A stretch of 64,000 nt of DNA from the NCBI GenBank assembly GCA_034008185.1, contig CM067081.1, positions 19,157,821-19,221,820 of the forward strand. Direction: 5' to 3'. Shown in pieces: positions 57,671-64,000 of the stretch; the stretch's first letter is position 1; every line of letters begins with the position of its first letter. A model generated the notes under the pieces. It saw only the letters and a program-made list of their open reading frames with translations. It had not been told where the DNA came from and did not search any database. This DNA comes from Gorsachius magnificus (lineage: Eukaryota; Chordata; Aves; Pelecaniformes; Ardeidae). Made by a program: the position numbers and the translations under genes.

Positions 57671-57843
57671 GAAGGGTGTGAAGGACTGCAAGAGCTGTCT
57701 ACTGGAGATCACTGACCCAGCAGAGCTGCCCTGTGGCCACATTTTCTGCTCACAGTGCATCCGTGAATGGAGAAGCAGGCAGTGTAAGATCTGCAAGGAT
57801 AACTTTCCAGAGGATTACATACCCACGGCTACAGCAGCCACAG
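57671..57843 (+). CDS. RNF213: RNF213-like RING finger exon
   Basis: Encodes a complete C3HC4 RING: DCKSC, then LPCGHIFCSQC, then QCKIC, with all eight zinc ligands and the spacing C-x2-C-x11-C-x-H-x2-C-x2-C-x8-C-x2-C. It corresponds to the RING of human RNF213, which contributes to but is not the only basis of ligase activity in this family. The acceptor is ATCTTTCAG in phase 2, matching the previous exon. The donor ACAG|GTATCC leaves phase 1, which does not match the next exon (phase 2), so a small exon may be missing or a single-base lesion present. Confidence 0.92.
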
Positions 57844-58358
57844 GTATCCTGTAACTAGTAAAACAACTAGTTTTGTTGTTTCAGTTTCTATCACTTTGTA
57901 TAAAACACTGGAATCGTTATCAGAGCAGAGGCTACACAAATGTCATTAACATGTGAACTCCATGGAAATGTCAGTATTGACCATGTGTAGCAAACCCTTG
58001 GTAGTGAAAGGATTCACATGAAGTGATCTGGTGTCAGTTCCAGCCATTTCACCTCCATCTCAACAGGGAGTCTATCCAGGCATACATACTACATGATAAT
58101 CCATTTTTCTTTCTTTTCTAGCTATCTTGAGTGGAGATAGGAGAGAGAGAGTATACAGGGGAAGAAGAAAGTTTGTCCTCAGTATTCAAGAAAAAATGCT
58201 GTAGTGGGATTAGTTCCTCTCTCTATTTAAAAAGTGTATTTCTTCTCCACAGTCTAGATGTTTCTGGTCTCCTGGTCACATTCAGAGAGGCAGAAAGAGA
58301 ACCTGTCTTTGTTTTGTTGCGTTTTGATGGTAGATCTTGATTTTATTCCTCCCTACAG

Positions 58359-58534
58359 GGAAGCTGTTGCATGTCACAACACATTCAGGAGGAAATGTAA
58401 CTCCTTTTTCATGGAGTTTGTCACCACCTCTATCTTGGGAGACAGAGGCACACCATCCCCAGAAGTCATCACCCAACTGATCAAGTTTGTGGCTTGCAAG
58501 CCATCCAGCCCTGAGCAGCAGGCAGTAAAAAGGG
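58359..58534 (+). CDS. RNF213: RNF213-like exon, start of E3 module
   Basis: Reads REAVACHNTFRRKCNSFFME (R split across the junction), aligning with human REAIEKHARFRQMCNSFFVD. The acceptor is CCTCCCTACAG and the donor AGG|GTAAGA, ending in phase 1. Confidence 0.87.
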
Positions 58535-58612
58535 GTAAGAGCCTGGCCTCACTGGGACCCTGATCTGATTTTGTACTGAAGAAAAATAATGAATGTCATC
58601 CTTCATTTTTAG

Positions 58613-58709
58613 TGTGTGAGTCAAAAAGTGAGCTGTCACCCTTTGAAGAGTGCATGGACACCAGTCCAACAATCAAGTCCTCCCTCTTGAAACTGCTCCT
58701 GCGACACAG
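58613..58709 (+). CDS. RNF213: RNF213-like exon, E3 module
   Basis: ELSPFEECMDTSPTIKSSLL aligns with human SLSPFNDVVDKTPVIRSVIL. The acceptor is TTCATTTTTAG and the donor ACAG|GTTAGC, phase 1 to 2. Confidence 0.86.
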
Positions 58710-58793
58710 GTTAGCATGAGCTAGCTCTCAGCCTGATCACCGAGCCACACAGGCTACATGGTTGCTAACATTCTATGTCTTTTTTGGTCATAG

Positions 58794-58908
58794 GTTTGAG
58801 AACATAAAGGTTCACCTGGAAAAATACCTTTCTGAGATGGAGGAAAAGATAACCTTCAACAAAAGGAACTGGAACCATTTCTACTTCATGGTGGTTCACT
58901 GTCTGGAG
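58794..58908 (+). CDS. RNF213: RNF213-like exon, E3 module
   Basis: ENIKVHLEKYLSEMEEKITF and HFYFMVVHCLE align with human HDVKDYIQEYLTLLKKKAFI and ELYMLFINCLE. Phase 2 to 0; donor GAG|GTAAGT. Confidence 0.85.
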
Positions 58909-59524
58909 GTAAGTGCAAATATTCCTGAGCTGTTCCTGGAATCTGTACTCAAACTAACCATCATTTCCTGTCATGCCCTTTGCAGATCACATTCTTCCTC
59001 TCTCTTTCCCCCCACTGGCTCCTGAGGCTGTTTGGAACAGGCTGCTCACCTGCCTTGGTTATGTGCCTAAGCATAGTCTGGAAGAACCCAGGCCTGAGTT
59101 AATAAAGTCCAATGTACAGCCTGAATTTTGGAGCTGGAGCTCCTGGAGTCCAGCGGCGCCCATGGCCTGATTTGTAAGCCTCTGAGCAGAACTGTCCCCA
59201 GTCTCTGCTCCACTTTGAACGGGTGCACTACAGATATGCACCCACACATCTGTTTAACATGGTTCTCCACCAAGTGAATCAAGAAGGGAGGCAGTCCTCT
59301 CCTGCCAGAGAAGCAGAGTTGGGGCTACTCTGAAAGGTGATGAAAAATAGTCCACCTGCAAAGCAGGTCATTGCTGGGGACTTGAGATTCACAAGATACA
59401 GCATCACAGCAGAAATGAGCTCTGCGCCTGATGAAAAGGCCTAAGAAAGAAGAAGGGACTACCCAGAACCTATGGCAGCTTTGGACTCTTAACTTTCCCT
59501 TCTCTCTCTTTTTCTGTTGAACAG

Positions 59525-59708
59525 GATTTTATGTATCCTTCTTCCCAAGATGATGTCAACCAGCTTGCTGAAAGCTGGCTCTCTACTGCAGACCTTTCTG
59601 CTTTTTGCTCACACAAGGCCTCAAAAATTGACACACTCCAGTTCATAGCCCGTCTCCAGTTCTCCATCAGCCACGTGGCCACTGTGCTTGGCAGACAAGT
59701 GCTCTGTG
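59525..59708 (+). CDS. RNF213: RNF213-like exon, E3 module
   Basis: KIDTLQFIARLQFSISHVAT aligns with human SVEYLQEVARIRLCLDRAAD. The acceptor is TCTGTTGAACAG and the donor GTG|GTGAGT, phase 0 to 1. Confidence 0.83.
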
Positions 59709-59793
59709 GTGAGTCCTTCTGCTAGCAGCAGAGCATGAGATTTGTGTTTTCTCATAAGCAGCCAAACATTTGCTAGTATAGGAGGTTTCTTCT

Positions 59794-59838
59794 AAAAAAA
59801 AAAAAAAAAAAGGAGGAAAAAGAAAAAAGAAAAAGACA
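59794..59838 (+). repeat. A-rich simple repeat
   Basis: A poly-A run grading into GGAAAAAG units in an intron. Confidence 0.9.
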
Positions 59839-60903
59839 AAATTTTGTCTAAATTTAAGGTAACAGATGCATTTTCAAGAGGTGATTCAGGATCAGAAGTG
59901 CTAATTTATTTCTTTTAAATCTAGATAATTTTTAATCCTCTTGTTCTGATACTATAAAACTATTTTTTTGTAATGGGGTTAAAGTTGCTAAATTTTGTAT
60001 AAAACCAGGTTGCTTCCAAAGATGTATATGTTGCACCCAAAAGGTATATATTACCTACAACTTGCTCTGAAACCATTTTCATTTTTCTGGATTATTTTAC
60101 AACTAATTTTTTTTCAGAGTTAAAAGAAACTTATCTGAATATTGGCATTTCCCCTGAATAAATAGTTCACCAGATAAAGGGGTAGTGTGCAGCAATGTTT
60201 CACAATAATAATTTAGGTGTCTACAGGTAGGCGCATGTGCTGGGACTCTGTTCTCCCTTTAGACTGTTGAGAATGACAAGCAGAATCAATGGAGTTCACA
60301 CTGAACACATGTGAGTCTCTTGGTTTAGAAGAGGATGTATTGCACCTTAAACTCTTTTGACTCACTTCCTTACATCTTTGTCAGCTTTGAAGTGTGTCCA
60401 AGTCTGAGTAAACAGACCAACACAATCTTACCTCAACCCATATAATCAACAGAGATACAGGAGACCCTTTATAAGGCCAAGATGTAAAACAGGCCAGAGG
60501 ATTCCCATTTTTCTCAGCTACCTAGAATGGTGCCATGAGATTGCTTTCTACATTCTGGACAGCCTTTGAGAGCTTTTCTCTCTGACCTAAGATAGATGCT
60601 AAAGAAGATTACCCAACCAAGATCCTATAAGTGTTAAAACCAGGAAAACAGTAGGCCATTCAGTCCTCGTATTCAATGCCTAGTATTCTACTTCCCTACA
60701 TGCTGTAGGTATTAAGAAGCCCAGGATACTATGGTTGCAGGCCATATTTCTACTGTTGGGGATAGAATGTTGTTGCAACCTAAGCAGGTTGCATGCTTGC
60801 AAAAAGGATCTATGATATATGACGGCATAGGAGTGAGCCTAATGAGAAATCTCACTGATAGCTGCAGATCCAAACGTACTGTCTCCTGGTGGGAACAAGA
60901 AAG

Positions 60904-61073
60904 AAGAGCAAGACCTGGTGAATGCAATGAAGAAGCTGGTGGCAAATGCACAGACACCATGGCCTCAAATATTCCTTATTAGAAATCTCTGTAACAACTA
61001 TGGGTTCATCCCAATGCAGAAGATCCTCAAAGCAGAAAAATGGATTGTACCCAGAGGGGTTGAAATTTCACAG
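60904..61073 (+). CDS. RNF213: RNF213-like exon, E3 module
   Basis: EQDLVNAMKKLVANAQTPWP and FLIRNLCNNYG align with human CYLQQVKQFCIRVENDWHRV and YLVRKLSSQRG. The donor is CAG|GTGACA. The acceptor AACAAGAAAG is weak but gives the required phase 1; the start is approximate. Confidence 0.75.
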
Positions 61074-61674
61074 GTGACAGTGTTCCAAAAGCCTGTCTCA
61101 GGTCACTGAAGTTGTGCCACCTAAGCACACAGATGCACACAGACTTTTCTTTGCAGCCAGCTCTGAAGGAGTACAGCTGACTACCCTGAGCCCTGCCTGG
61201 TGTTTGTAGTCTGTGTTGTACAATACAATACGTCTTGTATTGTAGCCTGTGTGCCTTATCAAAGCTGATGGGACAGGAATCACTCAACTTAAGTAATACA
61301 AATTTTCTTCTTGGGAGCTTTCTTCCAGTCTGTGGAGAGATATAAGCTCCTCTAGACAACGATTCATCCCTCCTTCATACTTGCTTAGCACATGACTCTT
61401 TCCCTAGAGATACCTATTTGTGTATTTGGAAGACTGCAGAAATGAAATAATTGGACAGTAACATTCAAGCAGAACAGATTTCAGACCGCATATTTCTACA
61501 GCACCCCAAGCTTGCCCCCTTGGTGCAAATACAAATTTTAAAAGATGCAAAACCAGTTTGTAATATTCACAACACAAAAATAACATGATCATTTTTGAGG
61601 GGTCCATCTGAATGCTTCAGCAGGCTTGAGATAGCCTTCATTATGATAATGTAACTTACATCTGTGTTTCGCAG

Positions 61675-61776
61675 CATATGGGTGCCTGGTCAAATATAAC
61701 GCTGATGGTTTTGGTGCTGGAAAAAGCAGAAAAACAAATAAAAAATGGAGATCCCCAGGAAATCCAGAGACTGACG
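61675..61776 (+). CDS. RNF213: RNF213-like exon, E3 module
   Basis: The acceptor is GTGTTTCGCAG and the donor ACG|GTGAGC, phase 0 in and out. Thirty-four residues, HMGAWSNITLMVLVLEKAEK and following; only weakly similar to human. Confidence 0.65.
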
Positions 61777-61977
61777 GTGAGCATCCATTGTGTCCTACAG
61801 AAGATTTCTAATGGGGTGTTTGTAGAAAGCTATAGGAATTTCCTCCTGAGTTGGAGACAAAAGGATCATCACATTTATATAAAATACCACTTTTGAAGCC
61901 TACCAGCAGGTACCTCAACAAGAGGTGCCTAATGGGTCTCCTTAGATTCTATCTGGTTTGTTCAATTTCTTTTCTAG

Positions 61978-62193
61978 CCTGTCATAAAACAAATGGAAAA
62001 CATCCTCCAAACACCACCGCTCCCAGAAGAGCCTCTGGAAAACAAGATGAAGAAGATCATGGATGCCCTGTGCAGACACAAAAACAAGGTCTTGATGGAG
62101 GTGGTGTTTCATGCTGCATTTACTCTGGCCCTGTCCCAAAGTCCCCTCACTCAACTTTTCAGAAATACTTGCTTTAAGCCTTGTATGGTGAAG
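61978..62193 (+). CDS. RNF213: RNF213-like exon, E3 module
   Basis: The acceptor is TTTCTTTTCTAG and the donor AAG|GTAAGT, phase 0. Seventy-two open residues, helical, ending SQSPLTQLFRNTCFKPCMVK, which leads into the conserved LPTMPEDL of the next exon. Confidence 0.78.
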
Positions 62194-62954
62194 GTAAGTC
62201 AAGATGTAGGGATACAGATACTTCCCTTCATGGCTTGCAGCCAGATTTGGTTTGGGTCACTTTGCAGCTTTCTGGGTCGTTGTAAACACCATATGGAGCC
62301 TTCTAGTTCTTCTGCTCCCTTCTAGACAGTCCACTGAGAGCAAACAGAGACTGTCCATCACTATCTGTACTGAAAGTGAGGGACAGAGCCTGCTGGAGAT
62401 GCCCATCTCTCTCCAGTGAGTCTAAGGGAGCCTGGAGGCCTGCCAAATATTAATTGTTGACTGAGCCTATATGATTCAAATCCTAGCCCAGACTTCTTCA
62501 TTCTGACCACAAATACGCCAGCTGTCAGGTAAAGATAAACACTTTACTAGACTAGGCCCCAATTTGCATCTAATGATGCATAAATTGTTCCTGTTATTTG
62601 AGGAGCGCAGAAAGCAACTGAGATGCCCATCTCTTGGCTGTGAAGACAATGGCAGTGTCCAGATCCTGCTCCTTCCCTCTGAATGCTCAGTTTGGTAGGC
62701 AGATACCAAAGAACTGACAAAGATGCTAACTTGGGCATCACTGTTCTTGTAAACCCAGCCATCCCCAGTGTATCCCCAGTTGATACAATGCTATGTCCCT
62801 TGCTCTATGTCTTAGTCAAGCTTTTTCATGTGCCCATTTTCACCTAAAGCGTTTATCTCCAGAACTATTATTTTTTCAGTAGGTGAGAAGCAAACTAGGA
62901 AAATGATTACATGATTCCTCAAATACTTCTTTACACCTGTGTTTCGTTTCTAAG

Positions 62955-63036
62955 GGGTCCTACCTTCCCACCATGCCTGAAGACCTGCTTTTTGATCAGA
63001 AGAACTGGAAAATTGGTCAACATGATAAAGTCTGGA
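62955..63036 (+). CDS. RNF213: RNF213-like exon before the RZ-finger
   Basis: SYLPTMPEDLLFDQKNWKIG aligns with human AFLPTMPEDLLAQARRWK, a near-invariant family segment. The donor GGA|GTAAGT leaves phase 1. Confidence 0.88.
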
Positions 63037-63429
63037 GTAAGTGCTAGGGAAGTTTTACTTCAGTCCAGCCCAGCTGCTCCTATATGGATGGCAGACACAT
63101 GGACCTTGCTAGAAATGTGCCCTGAGACCAGGGGATGGAGGGAAAGGAGAAACAGGTGGATGGAGGGAGGGTGGCTTTCTTTAAAGACACCTCTGTGCTT
63201 TTGTTCAGTATTTTACCAATCTTCTTCTGGCTGAAGCAACTCCAGGTCTATGGCAAACTCTGTGAGACTCATAGTGTAAGACCAGATCCCAGTAGATGGG
63301 AAGAAGGTCTTACTTGGGAAGCGCCTGGGCTGTTGCCCTCCCAGTGAATTTCTGGCCATGCTTACATCATGGAGAATTTTGTAATTGGGAGACAATTGAC
63401 TAATTGATCTGATTCCCTTTCATACACAG

Positions 63430-63464
63430 CTTGTCAGTGTGGATCATACTGGATTGTCACCGAA
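63430..63464 (+). CDS. RNF213: RNF213-like RZ-finger, first half (35-base exon)
   Basis: Encodes CQCGSYWIVTE, with the first Cys of the finger completed at the junction region. The family reads C-x-x-G-H here. This copy has Cys at the third position and Ser in place of His. The acceptor is TACACAG and the donor GAA|GTAAGC, phase 1 to 0. Confidence 0.8.
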
Positions 63465-63562
63465 GTAAGCGTCTTTTGGCTTTTTGTGATGCCAAGGGTC
63501 TTCTGTCTGCTATTAGGTTTTCTGCCCGACATCTTATGCTGCTGTCATTTCTTTACCTACAG

Positions 63563-63643
63563 TGCGGACGCCCATCAGAAGTCAGACAATGCCTATGTGG
63601 TGCCAAAGTTGGAGGAATTGGGCACAAGCCTGAAAGAGGTTTT
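63563..63643 (+). CDS. RNF213: RNF213-like RZ-finger, second half
   Basis: CGRPSEVRQCLCGAKVGGIG and HKPERGF align with human CGRPMEQSICIDCHAPIGGI and HKPRDGF. The acceptor is TTTACCTACAG and the donor TTT|GTGAGG, phase 0. The remaining C-terminus lies beyond the window. Confidence 0.88.
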
Positions 63644-64000
63644 GTGAGGAAGGAAATGTAATTTGATGCTGGCTGCCCAAAAGAGAAAAACAGGGCTGTG
63701 GTATTCTCTTTCCATTCTCCAGGCACAGGGGAAACACTGTAGCTGGGCAAAGCAAGGTCTTTGTACCCAGTGTCCAATCGCAGGAGGAAATCTTGGAAAT
63801 ACCTACTGAGAGGAACAGGGAGGAGAGAAAGCATGAGTGGCATGAAACAGCCGGGAAGGGCATTTCTTCAGCAGCAGTTTTTCCCTTCCAAAAGTCTCAT
63901 CTCACCCCAAGTTCACGCTTGTTCTGACCCAGTGATGGCCAAGCCTCTGTCAATGTTAACTTACATGAGATGAGCCCAGTCATTGAGAGTGTAAACTGAA
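63644..64000 (+). other. Intron at the window edge
   Basis: No further exon recognised; the gene continues past the end. Confidence 0.6.

Larger units (their letters stand above)
21840..64000 (+). pseudogene. RNF213: RNF213-like giant AAA+ E3 ubiquitin ligase, large-exon lesions, runs off the window
   Basis: RNF213 (mysterin) is a cytosolic ligase with an N-terminal arm, a dynein-like AAA core, a RING, and a C-terminal E3 module containing an RZ-finger. It acts in antimicrobial defence and on lipid droplets. Here exons match the family in order: N-arm (23.9-35.5 kb), a partial AAA core (35.7-38.2 kb), hinge (39-57 kb), RING (57.7 kb), E3 module and RZ-finger (58.4-63.6 kb); the C-terminus lies beyond the window. 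Similarity to human RNF213 is modest, so this may be an RNF213-like paralogue and not the orthologue. The AAA exon lacks a large internal segment and has stops and frameshifts, while exons after 39.5 kb are open and mostly phase-consistent. I typed it as pseudogene because the lesions would prevent a full-length product. A shortened functional transcript or assembly errors remain possible. Confidence 0.85.

Noticed and set aside
1..64000. CRISPR arrays, bacterial operons, tRNA or rRNA genes
   Set aside because: None seen; intron-exon structure and repeats show vertebrate nuclear DNA. Covariance-model searches could not be run.

Overview
The window is bird nuclear DNA. It carries CR1 LINE fragments on both strands, several copies of one avian LTR family that starts TGTCCTGGTTTC and ends CCACGACA, and one vertebrate multi-exon gene with normal GT-AG introns. 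I cannot name the species.

Bases 1 to about 21.7 kb hold no gene I can support. They contain a polypurine microsatellite (1.35-1.5 kb), solo LTRs at 5.5 kb and 15.6 kb, an old provirus at 10.8-13.4 kb with a younger solo LTR nested in its 3' LTR, and a truncated CR1 at 14.4-15.3 kb. From about 21.84 kb to the right edge the plus strand carries an RNF213-like gene (giant AAA+ / RING / RZ-finger E3 ubiquitin ligase family). A compact promoter with kappaB, ISRE, GAS and TATA sites precedes a short non-coding first exon. The ATG lies in exon 2, and about 35 further exon segments can be placed by conserved sequence, splice sites and codon phase. The window ends inside the gene, just after the RZ-finger.

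The gene is damaged unevenly. In the large AAA exon (35.0-38.2 kb) the segment that should hold the first AAA modules and one Walker A is absent. The remaining AAA sequence carries two in-frame stops and at least four frameshifts, one of them inside the last Walker A. From 39.5 to 63.6 kb, in contrast, about 24 exons read open and nearly every splice phase matches, through a complete C3HC4 RING and an RZ-finger in which the usual His is Ser and a new Cys lies two residues earlier. The locus is a decaying paralogue, a domain-reduced gene, or partly an assembly artefact.

A young, nearly complete endogenous retrovirus sits antisense in one intron (46.9-54.0 kb). Its 629-bp LTRs differ at three positions and it has a 5-bp target duplication. 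Its PBS is of tRNA-Lys1,2 type. Gag and Pol are open and in the same frame, separated by one amber codon followed by a stem-loop; there is no env. Gag has an unusual N-terminal membrane region and a 60-bp coding minisatellite. The 3' end carries 28 extra bases that look like unprocessed leader joined to an inverted LTR terminus. All homology statements are by eye from remembered family features; no search was run.
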